Source of the DNA: Chrysomallon squamiferum
Taxonomy: Eukaryota > Mollusca > Gastropoda > Neomphalida > Peltospiridae
Direction of reading: 5' to 3'
Length of the DNA: 64,000 nucleotides
NCBI GenBank assembly: GCA_012295275.1
Contig: CM022667.1
Location: 10,637,038-10,701,037, forward strand
The position numbers and the translations under genes are program-made. Shown one piece after another: positions 34,481-49,640 of this stretch. The notes beneath the pieces are model-generated. The model saw only the letters and a list, made by a program, of their open reading frames with translations. It was not told where the DNA came from and did not search any database. How positions within the stretch are numbered: the stretch's first letter is position 1; each line of letters starts with the position of its first letter.

Positions 34481-34630
34481 AGAGTTTTTTTTTTTTAGAA
34501 ATATTTCTTGCTGTTTTTTTGTTTTGTTTTGTTTTTTAAAAATTATTATTGGCAGTTTGGTTTTGTCCCTTTCCAGCAAAGTTTTAGCATATTTTTGGCA
34601 AGCCAGAGCTTGTTGTCATTTACTGATGAG

Positions 34631-34758
<128 letters not shown>

Positions 34759-35017
34759 AGGGGTTTTTCTTTACTCTGTTTTACAAACTTTCTGTCTTTG
34801 TTCTCTAAAAATAATAATAATTAGAAAAAGAAACTTCTTTCTCTGTCTCTCTGTCTCACATTCTCTCTCTGGTTTCTCTCACTCATTATGTAGTTTCTGT
34901 TATACTTTAAGATATATATTTATATCTTTTATACTGTTATATTGCTAATAATAACCGAAAACCCCCAACAAAAAACTAAAATATATATTTTAAAGAAATG
35001 TTGAGTTTTTATTACAT

Positions 35018-36034
<1,017 letters not shown>

Positions 36035-36430
36035 GAAATTCATTACGTTCATTTCAAAGAATTCCAGGAAACCGACATCATCGCTACAAATGGTCGACGT
36101 CAAGTACGTCTCTGTACATCAACTACGCCAACTCCCGTTCGCACTCCAAACAATTTATCATAGATACGGAGGTAATTACAGCTAGGAAATTCAATATTTC
36201 GTCTTCTCGTAGAATCATTGAAGAAACCGTTCCAATTATTTATAAATTATGCATCAATTTTTTGAGTATTGAATTAAGCCAACGTCCACCAGGCTACGAC
36301 ACAAACACATACTAAATCATATTAGCAACCCAGCTTTTCTTGTAGCCGTCTTCATCGCCGATGTTGTCACAACCTTGGGGCCATCTTTATTGTGAAGACT
36401 TCATGCATATGTTATAATTCAACAAAAGGG
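36035..36430. promoter_or_regulatory. Candidate regulatory island 12
   Basis: CpG-rich complex sequence with GGTAATTACAGC, AATTATGCATCAATT and GAATTAAGCC words, flanked by CT repeats and a T run. No coding signal. Confidence 0.32.
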
Positions 36431-36729
36431 ATGACACTTTCAATTGACACGTTTTTTTTTTTTTTTTTTTTTTTTTTTTTGTTGTTCATTTTTGAAAGAA
36501 GATTTAACAGAATGGGGTAATCTTTTAGAAAGGCTAGGGTTGTGGTAATTAAATTTGTGATAGTGTTAAGAATGAACATTTCAATTACGCAGGTCAAGTT
36601 TTTCTGTTGAGGAAACATTACCGGGTGATACATCTTTTGAAAGTTTCAATTTTTGATAGTATCAGATTTTTAAAAATTTTATTTCTGCTGTAGTCTTTAA
36701 GTAAATAATGCATTTAGAAATGACTTTGT

Positions 36730-36760
<31 letters not shown>

Positions 36761-37389
36761 AAGACGTAAGCTCATTGCAAATAAAATAGACAAGTAATAC
36801 ACTAATATACATATGTATATGTTTATACACACAAACACAGATATTCACATATATATATATATATATATAAATACGCATATCCACATACATATATATATGT
36901 GTATATATACATACACATACATACATACATCTTGCTTATAACTTTTGTTTATATATTTTTACAGAGATGGAGAAAGAGAGAAAAGAAAAAGAAAATAACA
37001 CATTTAATTACTTAAAGTAATTCAAATATTATGGATCTCCAAAATATTTTATAATTTAAAAATAAAATCATGTATTTTAAACTGAAATGTTTATTTGATG
37101 ATGATGATGATGATGATAAATAAGTAAATAAATAAATTTAAAAATAAAAAATTTAAACAAAATTTCATTTGATTAATATCATAATATGATGTTAAAAAAA
37201 TCCCAACAAATATCACAATTCAAAACAAAAATTTAAAATAAATTCTTGAATTAATAATATAATAATAAATAAATAAATAAATTCATTTTATTAAAAGTTT
37301 AATAAAAAAAAAAAAAAAAAAAAATACAAAGATTAAAATAAAAACCAATGATCAGTATATCAGAATTTTATTAATATATGAAAATGTAA

Positions 37390-37424
<35 letters not shown>

Positions 37425-38555
37425 TAATTAAATAAATAATCCTGAAAAAAAAAACAACAACATTTATATCTTAAGCCTTTGAAAAAAATCATATAGTTTT
37501 TATAAATAAAATTTAATTATAACTTTTTCACAAATTGTTTAATGAAAGGAACAAAAATTGTAGAAAAAAAAAAGTGTAATAACAATTATTATTTTGCTAA
37601 AAAGTCAAAATCCTAAAATTTTATAGGCTAATAATATATTATACTTCAACACTAAGTCAATTTGCTTACTTCAGATTTAATACAAAAACTAATCATTTAT
37701 TTTTAATATGAAACAAAATAAAAAAAAGAAATAACAACATTATTTTAAAACTAAAAATATATTTCAGACACTAAATAAATTATTCAAGAAACCCTCAAAA
37801 AAAAAAAATGAAAACTAATTATGTATTTCAAGAAAAATAAAATAAAATAAATAAATAAGTGAAAAAATAAATGTTAAAAAAATTGTAAAACTAATAATAT
37901 ATTTTAAATGAAACAAAATGATTTATAAGACTAAAAAAAAGCTTTAAATAATAATGTAAAATCTAGTTATATATTTGAAACCTAAGCAGAATAATTTATT
38001 TGATTTGAAAAAAAAAAAAAAAAAAAAAAAAAATGAAAAACCACATTAAGAATGTTAATACAAATCATATATGTCAAACCAAAATCATTTACCTAATAGT
38101 AAAAAATAAAACAGAAAAAAAAAAAAAAAAAAATGATTAAAAATTAAAAAATAAATTAACCTGAGGGAAAAATAAAAAAAAAATTTGCAAACTGTCACAT
38201 TAACTGATATGTATTTCAAATTGACAATCATCGTTTTTTTTTTTCTTCCAATTGTTTCCAAAATTCTGCTACAAAAGTGGAGAAAATAACATAAAAAACT
38301 GAAAAAGAGAAACTTAATTTCTTAACCTCGTAATCCATTTTGAAAATTAGATAATTATGTTGCGTGAATTTCATCTTATCACTTCTAATAGATACTCACA
38401 AATGGATGAGCGAAAAAAAAAAAAATTTAATTTCCCATCTTACTCTGTAATAAAACTGTGCGTTATGTTAAAAAAAAAAAAAAAAATGAACAGCTCTTGA
38501 AATTAAAATGGAGCATGTGACAAATTTAGTGTTCTGTTTTATATTCGGAGGCAAT
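36431..38555. other. A/T-rich spacer
   Basis: T run at 36452-36480, CA run at 36737-36760, TA/CA-rich sequence to 36930, then A-rich sequence with AAT runs (37391-37420) and A runs (37303-37323, 38009-38032, 38116-38132). No gene seen. Confidence 0.7.
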
Positions 38556-38822
38556 TTTCTGGCAAACCTATCAACAATTTTATTCTTTTTCAATTAAAAA
38601 AAAAAAAATAATAATAACAATTTTTTTTTTTTTACAGATTTAAGTTTGATGTAAATTTAAATTTAAATTTTGATGTAGTATATACAAAAATTTCTGGCAA
38701 ACCTATCAACTATTTAATTCTTTTTTAAGTATTAAAAAAAAAAATAATGAATTTTTTTTTTTTTTTTTTACAGATATAAGTTTGATGTGAATTTAAATAA
38801 AAATTTTGATGTAGTATATAAA
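38556..38822 (+). repeat. 135-bp tandem duplication (two copies)
   Basis: Copies begin with TTTCTGGCAAACCTATCAAC at 38556 (first base from the preceding T run) and 38691. Each carries an A run, a T run ending TTTTACAGAT, and a TTTTGATGTAGTATATA end. Differences are few and lie mostly in the homopolymers, so the duplication is fairly recent. Confidence 0.9.
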
Positions 38823-38960
38823 GATTTGCACTCTTTTGATTTCAAAAACAAAAATAGATGTTTTATTATTTCAGTTATTGATAACCATATTAAAATGTTG
38901 ATCTTTTTGAAAACAATAAATACACACTAAAAGTTTAGACCTGAAATTTTATATATATAT

Positions 38961-39190
38961 ATCTAAAATTGATCTATCTATCTCTATTTATAGTCATGCA
39001 TGTGTAAGTATATGTATGTTTATGTATATATATATTTCATATCTAAAATTGATCTATCTATCTCTATATACAGTCATGCATGTGTATGTGTATGTATGTA
39101 TATGTATATACATATTTCATATCTAAAATTGATCTATCTACCTATATATATAGTTATACATGTGTGTGTGTGTGTGTGTGTATGTAAATA
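38961..39190 (+). repeat. 80-bp tandem repeat, three copies
   Basis: The word ATCTAAAATTGATCTATCTA starts at 38961, 39041 and 39121, exactly 80 bp apart. Each unit also holds a GTCATGCATGTGT-type word and TATG/TATA microsatellite. The third copy decays into a TG run. Confidence 0.95.
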
Positions 39191-39729
39191 GTTTATCAGA
39201 AAAGGTTTCACCCAAGAATGGATGGATTCAGTGTAAGTCTTTCTCATAGTATCAGTTGGTCTTGCTACTTTATTTCCCAATCCAACCAAAGCTATCTGAC
39301 ATGTGCTTTACTATTTGTGATTCATATTGTATTGATTGTGAATGTTTGATAAGTTAGATCTCATATTATATTGATTGGTCTGTCTGCCTGTATGTTATTT
39401 ATTCCATCTTTATTTCTTCATTTTATTTTTTGTTTATTTTTTCTTCCTATCTTTTTTCTCCATCTTTGTTACCACATCAAAAAATTATTTTTGTATATTT
39501 ACATTTCTTTTTTTTTTTTTCTTATCTGCCTGCCTGTCTGTCTGTCTGTCTGTCTGTCTCTTTATCTATCCATCTTCATCCACTGATCCATCCCACCTAT
39601 CTGTCTCTTTCCTTCATTTCTTTCATCTTTCTTTTCTCCCTTTTTTCCCTATCCCTTTCTCACCATCTTTCCCTAGCCCTCTTTCTTCCTCTTTCCCTCT
39701 TTCTCTCTTTCTGAACACCTCTGCCCTTT
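39191..39729. other. Pyrimidine-rich spacer
   Basis: CTGT repeat at about 39531-39560 and T/C-rich sequence to 39730. Open frames here are Ser/Leu/Phe-rich artefacts. Confidence 0.7.
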
Positions 39730-39885
39730 TTCCACTGTTTTGACTGACTGTTTCTTTTACATATTGTAAAAATACGTCTTCACAATCGGCTCTGGTTCTT
39801 TTCCATTCAGACAATTACAGGTCTTCATCTCAGGCTCTCCTATTCGTCATTTCCACTGATTTCAAGCACAGCAGCTTTTCCCAAG

Positions 39886-39923
<38 letters not shown>

Positions 39924-40360
39924 GTACCACAGTAGACACTCATAATCAATGTAATCTCCCCCAAAAACTGGCCAAGATGATGCTTTCTCCTTTACATTAT
40001 TTCCACATAATTCCAGTGGTCACTGGGGAATGAATGAGGCTTCTGTTGGGGGTTGGTGTGTGTGTGTGTGTAAAGGACCTTATTGCAAGAAGTGATGGCA
40101 TGCAAGACATCTTGCTTCTCATCGTGTAATTATGCCTCGTTTCTGCGACCATCTATCAAAAGAGTAAAGATAATGGGAGGAAAAAGGTGGCAATTTATAC
40201 GACAAAATAGAATTTTCTTCACCGTTGCTTGCATGTGGTAACGCAATTTTGTGAGTGTGTGTGTGCGATGTTTGAGATTTCCATCCCTTCCAGCCTTTTC
40301 ATTGTCTTTGGCGGTAAAGCTGTTATTAACATATTGAAGGATTTGGAGGAAAAAAAAAAC
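39730..40360. promoter_or_regulatory. Candidate regulatory island 13 (interrupted by CT run)
   Basis: Two complex patches around a CT run at 39889-39919. They include GACAATTACAGG, GTGTAATTATGCC and AACGCAATTTTG words. No coding signal. Confidence 0.28.
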
Positions 40361-41224
40361 CCCTACAAAACAACATGAAAGGATGTGATGTAAAATGGCT
40401 TTGTAATAATTTACTTTTGTGTATGAGTAAATATGTATGGCTGTTTATGTGTGATTATGTTTCAATGTAAATATGTGTCTTTGTGTGCATGTGTTTGTGT
40501 ATATTTGTGTGTGTGTGTGTTTTTGTGTGAGTATCTGAGTGTATGAAGAGGTTTGAGTTTACATGTGTTTGTCTCTGTGTGTTAAAAAGAAATGAGCTTT
40601 AAACGTGATATGCAAGTATGAGTGTACTAGTTCAATCTGTTAATGTATGTTAAGTAGGAGCGTTTATGTATATGATTGTATCAAAAAATTATATATGGGC
40701 CTGTATCTCTCTTTCTCTTTATCTCTGTATCTTTCTTTCTTTCTCTCTCTCTCTCTCTCTGTGTATGTAATTTATATGTGTCTAGGTTTATAACATTACA
40801 CTAATTTGAATGTGACAGTGTGTAAATGTAAGTCTGAAAATGATGCATGAGTGAGGTTTATCCTGATCCACTCATTACAACAATGTCCATCCATCTTTCT
40901 TTCCAGATCTAAGTACTGCTTTCTCTAATATGTTTACTCCTCAGATCCTATCCAACAATCTGTTTGTTCATATGTGTCTATCCACTGATCTGTCAATGTG
41001 CTTCTTAAGTTGACATTTATCCATCTATCTGTTTCTCCATACAAACATACATACATATATACATACATATATACATACATATATACACACACACACACAC
41101 ACATACTAATCACTCTGTCCTCCTTATCTGTCCATCCAATCTATCCATCCAGCCTTCAATGCAATATTTCTGTATTTCTTGATCCATGCATCCATCCATC
41201 CATCCATCCTTCCATCTGTGTTTC
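40361..41224. other. TG- and CATC-rich spacer
   Basis: TG-rich degenerate microsatellite at 40420-40640, CT run near 40735-40760, ATAC/CA run at 41045-41105 and CCAT repeats near 41185-41210. No gene seen. Confidence 0.7.
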
Positions 41225-41515
41225 CAGTGTATTCCTATTCAGATGGTGTTTTTCTCTGACAAGTGGTCTTTTGACTTGATCCCTCGGCTGTTGTCTGTGT
41301 AAAAGCTCTATATTTTTGGATTATAACATTACCCATCATTAATTTCATCTGAAAGGCTTTCTCCTCTCTAGATTGATTGGCGTCAAAGGATCCATATTTT
41401 GGGTTAAAAAGCCGAAAGAGTTATAACGTAATGCATGCAATCACATGTTCCATCAGAGAGAGTCGCGGGTACTTTGTGTCAGCCAGCAGCTTGGTGTTTG
41501 GTTGAAGACAGAGGG
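41225..41515. promoter_or_regulatory. Candidate regulatory island 14
   Basis: Complex block with CATCATTAATTTCATC, GATTGATTGGCGTCAAAGG and GTAATGCATGCAATC words, ending at the purine tract. No coding signal. Confidence 0.28.
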
Positions 41516-42075
<560 letters not shown>

Positions 42076-42590
42076 GTGAGAGGCAGAACAAGATGTGGAG
42101 AAAAAGAGACAGACTGAAACTGAAACAGAAAGAAAGCAAGATGATCTTATTAGTATGTAAAAGATGGATTGAGGGAAAGGAAGGGAAAAAGAGGCAAAAA
42201 GCTCTGCAAATTATTTACAGAATGATTTCCATGTGTATTAGGGTGTATATATGATAGTGACACTTAAAGAAAGATCTGTATTAACACTGTTTTGTTTATT
42301 TGTTAGTATGTAATTATCAAGGTGATTTATTTTACCTGATAAACTTGATATTCATAAAATCAGATTTTAATATGCTGTAAAAAGCATGTATGTGTGTATC
42401 TGTGTGTCTGTGTGTGTGTGTTTGAGCATGTACATATATGAAATATCAAACCATTACTGATAGTTAATACTGATACAAAACAAATTCTGAACAAAAATGT
42501 TCTTGCAGGAATAACAACTGATATTATGTATTTAAAATGTATGTTTCTGACATTTAGCTGGAACAGAAAATAAAGGATTACACTCCTCAC

Positions 42591-42790
42591 CAGGGACTGA
42601 TCCTGTTGTCCAGTCACAAGCCATATCACAACTTCAAACAGTAATTTTATCTCTGCTGGGGACTGAACTTGTAGCCTATCACACCTCTAACACTGATCTT
42701 AGCCTCTACTGGGAATTGATCCCAGTGTCCTAAGTGCCTCACACAGTGGACTATTAACAGTGCTAAGTTACCTATTACTTCCTCTTTGAG
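42591..42790 (-). mobile_element. tRNA-like SINE remnant with three T-arm-like copies
   Basis: On the minus strand, GGGATCAATTCCC (42710-42722) resembles a tRNA T-arm/B box, and TAGCACTGTTAATAG (42751-42765) resembles an A box at a plausible distance. Two more T-arm-like words, AAGTTCAGTCCCCAG (about 42657-42671) and GGATCAGTCCCTG (about 42592-42604), follow 53 and 65 bp apart. It could be a decayed SINE with duplicated heads. A chance resemblance is possible. Confidence 0.4.
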
Positions 42791-43150
42791 AACGAGTTTT
42801 AATATTCGGATCAGTGCGAAACCTTCAGATATAAATTGGGTATTAGTTTCAAAGAAAGCATTAGCACATTTTTATAATATCCTTTCTGTCGCCTGTTGAG
42901 ATTAGTGCTCCCATCTGCCTCTTCTGTATGAAGGTGTGAAAATTGATGTTTTCCGAAATGACGGAAGATAATGTTTGGATAGCTTCCATTCTTCGCTATG
43001 GATACGAGGAGAAATTGCCATCATGGGACGCGATAAAATACTTGCATCGACTCGTTTTCCTAATCCGCCGAAAATCTCGTCTAGATTTATTTTTTTTGTT
43101 TCTTTTTTTTTTTTTCTTCTTTTTCTGCCTTCATATGAAGAATTATAATT
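42791..43150. promoter_or_regulatory. Candidate regulatory island 15
   Basis: Complex CpG-bearing sequence with GAGATTAGTGC, GGACGCGATAAAATAC and CTAATCCGCCG words, then a T run. The overlapping open frames on both strands lack motifs. Confidence 0.3.
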
Positions 43151-43556
43151 TGTCGATAATGTTTTGAAATTGAGCAAATAGCATAAATGATGTCTGAAAA
43201 GATCTTTTTAGTGGGTTTTTTTTTTTTGAAATTTTCTTTTTTTATGATGGAAGGGGGATTTGTGTTTGTTCTGCAGATTAATGGGTCATAATGATTTTTT
43301 TTTTTTCCAAATAGTTCTGGAATCTTTTATGAAAAATTGGACATTATCCATGTCAGCCCATGCACATTCGTTTCATTTCCAGCTTAGTGTGAACAGATTT
43401 ATTCATAAACATTTACTGATTATTTTATGAGAAGACTGCAATAAAGCTGTTTTTCTTACACTCAGTTTGTGTAGAGTTTTTGGTTATGTCTGTTTTTAGC
43501 AGTGGACTAGGTGTTGATGTTGTTTAATATTGTTGTTGTTAATTGTTTGTTTTATG

Positions 43557-43591
<35 letters not shown>

Positions 43592-44050
43592 TACATATAC
43601 ACACACTCACAGTCACCACACACCTATATATACACTCACACACACTCACATACACCACACACACCACACCTATATATATGTGTGTGTGTGGATGTGCTCT
43701 TCAAACATAAACACATACTCATACACAGATATATATGCATCTCACACACACACACACACATACATACACACCTACATACACTCACACACACACACACACA
43801 AACACCTATATGTGTGTGTGTGTGTTCTTCATACATATACTCTGATATAAGCACATCATATACATATGCTTACATATATACCTACATTTATACATATATT
43901 TATATATATATATTTATATATTAAACACACAGACATATATATATATATATATATTAAATTACATTTTCTCTCTCTTTCAAAAATATATTGAAATAACCAC
44001 AAATCCCATCATCACCAAAAAAAACAACAAATTTATGAGTCACATTTTGT
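43151..44050. other. CA/TA-rich spacer
   Basis: A short complex patch at 43260-43470, then CA, TACA and TATA microsatellites at 43558-43960. No gene seen. Confidence 0.65.
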
Positions 44051-44660
44051 TTAATAATTCACTGTATGTCTAGTCCCCTGTATTTTATCTTAGAGCTCTT
44101 AATCTGTCATAATCACCACATCAATAAAATATTTAAAACTGAAAATATTTACATCTCCATCTGAGTTCATATTGCCATAATTTATCTTGCACCATCTCGT
44201 TCTGTATGCATCATTTATTTCCACATTTACAGCCATTCCGAGTTTATTAATTTAGTTCTGAATAATCTCCCTTCTTTGAACTCTCTTTTGTTCTTTTATC
44301 CCTCCAATTATTTTTAATCTCAAAGTGCTGGACTGGATTCTCATAATACGTTTGCGTCTACGTCAAAATTTTTATGTTTTCGATGATGTTTTTCTGGTTT
44401 TTTTCTGGTTTTTTCTTTCTTTCGTGCTATGTTATGATCGCATGTTCCGATGCAGTATATTCCCGTCCATTTGTTTTATATCTCGTCTATGAACTGTTTA
44501 TTAATGGACACAAATTTCTTATTATTTCCTGTGTGTGTTAGCCGAAGACATTTCCTTAAAAAGGTCAAAGGATGAACTGTGTGTTAATGTAGATGTATTG
44601 CAACATACAGGAAACATGATTTCATGACACTGTGGCCGATGTTAATGGAGTTTTAAAAAA
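44051..44660. promoter_or_regulatory. Candidate regulatory island 16
   Basis: Moderately AT-rich but complex, with TTTATTAATTTAG, CATAATTTATC and CpG words in 44340-44470. Ends at an A run near 44656-44670. No coding signal. Confidence 0.27.
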
Positions 44661-45087
44661 AAAAAAAAAAGTAAAATCCCTTTTGTTTTGAATGTTTATA
44701 ATTATTAGCAATAATATGTTGAAATAGATGCATTACTGAGTGATGGAAAATTGGTTTTACGATCGTGGGGCACCATTAACAAAAATAAAACGAGATGTTA
44801 TTATTGTAAAATTTATTTCTGTATAAGCAGAGAAGAGTTGTAGCATAAAGGAAAGCAATTCCTGACATGGAAAAAAAATACGAAGTAATTAAATAAAATG
44901 AATTAATTAAATAAACGAATCATGTAAAGAAATAAAATGGATATAAAAAAAACATTTCATGACACTAGATTCAGTACAAATAAATAAATAAATAAATAAA
45001 CAAATAAATGAGTGAAAACCAAACAAATAGAAATAACAAAAAAAACATAATAATAATAATAATAATAATATTAATAATAATTATTAT

Positions 45088-45132
<45 letters not shown>

Positions 45133-45479
45133 ATAAAAACTCAACATTTATAAATATATTTTTGTTTTTTGTTGGGTTTTCCAATATTATTAGCAATGTA
45201 ACAGTATAAAAGATATATATAAATACATATATATCTTAAAATATAAGAGAAACTACATAATGAGAGAGAACGTGAGACAGAGAGGGAGAAAAAAAAGTTT
45301 CTTTTTACTAATTATTATTATTTTTCATCTTCATCTTCTTCATCATTGTTTTCTTCTTATCATCATCATCACATCTTGTATCATATTAAAATATAACCGA
45401 AACGAACATTTCATGACTTTGGTACCCAGAAATAACAGAAAGCAAAGAAAAAAAATTTTTTTTTTTTAAATCTCAAAAA
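44661..45479. other. Spacer with AG microsatellite
   Basis: AAAT repeats near 44980-45010, AAT run at 45046-45070, AG run at 45090-45128, then CAT/TTC triplets near 45325-45375. No gene seen. Confidence 0.7.
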
Positions 45480-45940
45480 TCTCATCGACTTCAAATTATT
45501 ATAATTATTAGCCGAATGACAACAACCGTCTTCTTCAGAAGCCATCGATTGACCGTTATTACAGAAAGACAAAAACCTCTGGCTGATTTAAATTACTTTT
45601 ATTTGCAATAATGCACTAAGCAGCAGTTAGAGAGACGATTTCTGCTCTTACTGTCATCTTCGTCAAAAACAATTTTTCTGCATTTCAAGCCGGCAGTCGT
45701 CTGCAGGCATTTTTCTTAATGTTGTCGGCAAAAGATGAAAAATGGGGCCATTTACGCGACTATTATGGAAGTTTTTCATGCGATTAGAGGTAGGAATGGA
45801 AAGAGAGAGAGAGAAAGAAGAGGAGATTTGGTGATGTTCGATGATAAATCCCGTGTTTTTCTGATTGATTGAAATGCAGTCCGCAGGGGAAGACCCCATA
45901 TTTGATATGTTAGCGTCGTACCTGATGTCATTTCTCTTTG
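45480..45940. promoter_or_regulatory. Candidate regulatory island 17
   Basis: CpG-bearing complex sequence with TATAATTATTAGCC, AAATTACTTTTATTTGC and TTTACGCGACTATTATGG words. A minus-strand frame at 45663-45899 has no motif. Confidence 0.33.
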
Positions 45941-47059
45941 AAAATAAGCAATACGGCTTTTATAATTTTGTATTTATCTTCTTTATATTTTTTTTTCTTT
46001 CTGTTTTATAGTTTTTCAGTCTTTCATTTGTTTCTTATTTCTATATATCTGTCGTTAAGTCGGTCAAGTTTGTTTTTCTTTCTTTCTTCCCACTTTATTA
46101 TCTTCTTTCTTCCATTTTAATCTTGTTTTTTCTTTTGTTTATTCTTTTCTTCTTTCTATCCATCTTTCTTAAAAAAAATTAAAATGGAATTGAGAATTAA
46201 ATTATTTAATTACAAAAAAAGGAAGAACAAATTGTTGCTTTCATTTTAGCTTAACAGTTTTATTTTAATAATGGATCCAATCCCAGCAAACGCTTTTTTC
46301 AACTACTGATCAAAATCATCATCATTATCATCATTTTTATGATAATGATTTTGTATACAGTGATGATGAAAATGTTGCTGAAAGATAATTCTGAATTGTC
46401 ATTTTGATTAAGATATAAACATCTTAATTATTATTACTGTCATTATTATTTTAATCATCATCATCTTCACAGTTATTTTAATCATAAATTTAATAATCTC
46501 CATCATCATCATTGTCATCATCAGCTAGTGGGTTAAATAACATGTACAAGAATAAAAACAATACAGTTTCTGTTTTGTTTAAATTTATGATGTCTGAAAT
46601 TAAAAATGTCTGCTGTTTGGGAATGTCTGTGAATAATTTCATTTCTGTAACCCGTGAGAGTTAATACATTATTGACTTTTGTCTACCATGCCAGAGACAA
46701 CATATTAACATCCTCAGTTATCTCCCTTCGCAACGAGGACAAGATGAATTGTTTAATTTTGTGGACAGTAGTTGAACATGTTTTCTGATTTTTTAAATTT
46801 TTAAATCCAACAAATATGTGAAAAACAACCACAACAAAAATTCTTCATAATAATAATAATAATAATAACAACAACAACAACAATAACAATAACATCTAAG
46901 TAACTAACTAAATAAATATATAAATAACAGATTTATTTGTTTTGCTACAGTGTTAATTTTAAATGTTTGCAAGACCTTAAACATGTTTCTTAACATTAAT
47001 AATAATAATAAATAAAATTAATTAACTAATTATTTAATTAATAATTAAACAAACAACAC
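45941..47059. other. Spacer with CAT/ATC triplets
   Basis: T/C-rich sequence to 46180, imperfect ATC/CAT repeats at 46310-46525, AAT/AAC triplets near 46848-46895. A small complex patch at 46590-46760. No gene seen. Confidence 0.65.
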
Positions 47060-47440
47060 CTTCAGTTATCTCCCTTCAGAAAACTGTTCTAAGGTTTATA
47101 ACCAAAACAATCTCGCTTTATCAAGACTTCTGTCTGGTAGCTGCCATTTGACAGGAAGTGATGTCAAGTCATACACAGCCAACCATCATCAGCGAGCATT
47201 ATAAATAACTGACAGATGTCACTGGAATATGGGAATCTAATGAACTATTAAATTAAAGAATCTGTTTGAAAACAAGAAATCCTCGCGGAATGGAAAAAAG
47301 AAATAATATTATTGATCGCTACCATTTCGTTTGACATTTTGGATGTTCGCTCTGATATTTATTTTCATGATGGCCACTCAACTGGAAGAATATCATAAAG
47401 GGCAAGTAACATGAAAAATTACATCTGTCAAAAAATGTGT
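47060..47440. promoter_or_regulatory. Candidate regulatory island 18
   Basis: Complex sequence with CAGCCAACCATCATC, ATTATTGATCGC and GATGGCCACTC words. No coding signal. Confidence 0.27.
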
Positions 47441-48946
47441 CAGGTTTTTGTAAATTTTTTCCTGATAAAAATGAGAAAAGTGAAAAAGAAAAAAAAAAGA
47501 AAATGGAGAAGTTAACAAGTTTGTGTCAAGGATGTTTTGTTGTGAATTTGTTAATTAAAAATGAAAAGAAAAAGAGTTTTTGTTTTGTATTCTTATATAT
47601 TTTTTGTCTTTTTTTATTGCATTTGTTATTTTCATCATCATCATCATTATTATCATTATTGTTATTATTATTGCTTACTGTTAATAATAATAATAATAAT
47701 AATCTTCTGAAAATTATAATTTTAGAAAATGTACTTATTTATTTACATAATAATCTTCTGAAAATTTATAATTTAAAAACAAACTGTGTTTATTATTTAC
47801 AACAATAAAAACAATAATCAGATTAATTTCAAATTCGAAGTATATATCTAATTTTTTTTTTTTAAGTACATCTTGTTAAAAATCAACTAAAAACACAGAT
47901 TTATAACTGCAACAGAAAAAGAAGTATAAAATTTCAAAAATGTTATTTTTCTTGGATTTATTCTCTTTTTCAGTTTTTTTTTTTTTTTTTTTTAATTTCA
48001 TCCCAGAATATGAAGTTGTGTTTATACAGCTGTATATGCTAGTTTATCTTTGGAATGGATGTGTGTGGTTTTGGTGAACAGTTTTTTTTCTTTTCTTTTC
48101 GTTTTGGTTCTTACTTTTCAGTTATTGCTAATAAAAACAGGGTCTAATGGTGAGGGAGGGAGGGTTTAGAGTTATTGCACCTGTCTGCTTTGTAATATAA
48201 GGAAGGGCGGGGTTAGGTGTGTGTATGTTTCTGTGTGTGTGTTTGTGTGGTGTGTATGTTACTGCATATTTTCTGTATGAATATAATATATGTTAGTAAT
48301 GTATATGCGTGTTTAAATTAATGAAAGATTATTAGTTTTTATTTTTCTTTCTCTCTGTTTCTCTCTGACTTTGGCCATCTGTTTATATTTCTATGTATTT
48401 TTTTATCTATCTTTCTATCTGTGTATTAAATGTTTATATGTGTGTGTCTGTGTCTGTGTGTATGTGCATTTGTCTATACATATATATCTTACTGCTATAA
48501 ATCAAAATAAAATGCAAACAAAAGGAATTAAATTTCTCTCGATAAGTTTTCTAACCTAAAATTCAACTCTGACAGTAGGAGGGAGAGTGTTTCTTTTTAT
48601 TTTGAAAATAATTTACAACAAGTCTTCATTTAAAATGACTAATGAATAATTCCATCAGGTGTTAAAAAAGAATTAAAAAAATATAAAAAATAAAACCCTA
48701 TTAAGTGCAAGGCGTACGTGTTCAGATGATATAAATTATCAAAATACAGCTTATAACGTCTTTGCATGTGTGTAATAATTCTTGTTATCACATTATCCCC
48801 TCATTGATTATCTTATAAAACCTCCAGAAAGACTGCACAGAACTCAAAAAGAGAATAACAAGAGAAAGATTTACGACATGGATTTATTTTTTATTTTTTC
48901 CTTTTCTTCTCTCTTTTTCTTTTTTTTCTTTCTTCTTTCCCCCAGA

Positions 48947-48977
<31 letters not shown>

Positions 48978-48999
48978 CTTCTTAAAACATTCATAATTA
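47441..48999. other. AT- and TG-rich spacer
   Basis: TTA/AAT triplets at 47635-47705, a T run at 47979-47994, TG-rich sequence at 48210-48260, and T runs at 48951-48976. A short repeat AATAATCTTCTGAAAATT recurs at about 47699 and 47750. No gene seen. Confidence 0.65.
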
Positions 49000-49119
49000 T
49001 CCATTCTATGAACATAAGCCTCTTTTAGCAGTCTCGCTTCCCCTTAAAACATGCCGAGATGTAAATAAATGAAAAAAAAAAATGAAACAAATAAAGAAAA
49101 AAAAAACACAAAAAAAAAC

Positions 49120-49640
49120 AACGAAAAAATGATTGTTTTACAATTTGCCCCATCGCGAAAACCATTTCAGCTTGAAGATGATCATTTTGACCCCGAAGTG
49201 CAGTCGAGAAGGAGCCCGATGACATTGATAAGGAGACCTTGTGACATATCTATTAGTTAGCACATGTTAGGAGCAATATCAGACGTCATTATTGCCGTCA
49301 ACCTCTTTGTTGTCACACGCTCTGTTGCCACGGTTATTGATTTTCCATCACCATCACTGTTTCCATTCTTAAGAAATTTTTGCCTAATATTTGAGACGGG
49401 CAAATTTCATTTTCACTCGCTCGCCTGCATGTCAAACAAGATTATTAAATGTAATTCATATGTTTCAGTAGCGCCGCGAATCAGCAGTGGCCGATGTAAT
49501 GTACTTGGCGTGCGATGCTGTGCGCATTGAGATGCTGTACGCGACGATGCTTAGGCTGCCAGTAATGTAATTATTGACGCACAAAAATAAAATTGGGTTA
49601 ATATCTTGTGAACTTACAGTGTGGCTATGAAAATAATGCC
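49120..49640. promoter_or_regulatory. Candidate regulatory island 19
   Basis: CpG-rich complex block with GACGTCATTATTGCCG, TTATTAAATGTAATTCATATG and GTAATGTAATTATTGACGC words. The overlapping open frames lack motifs. Confidence 0.33.

Noticed and set aside
42591-42790. A functional tRNA gene
   Set aside because: Only T-arm-like and A-box-like words are present; no complete cloverleaf could be drawn.
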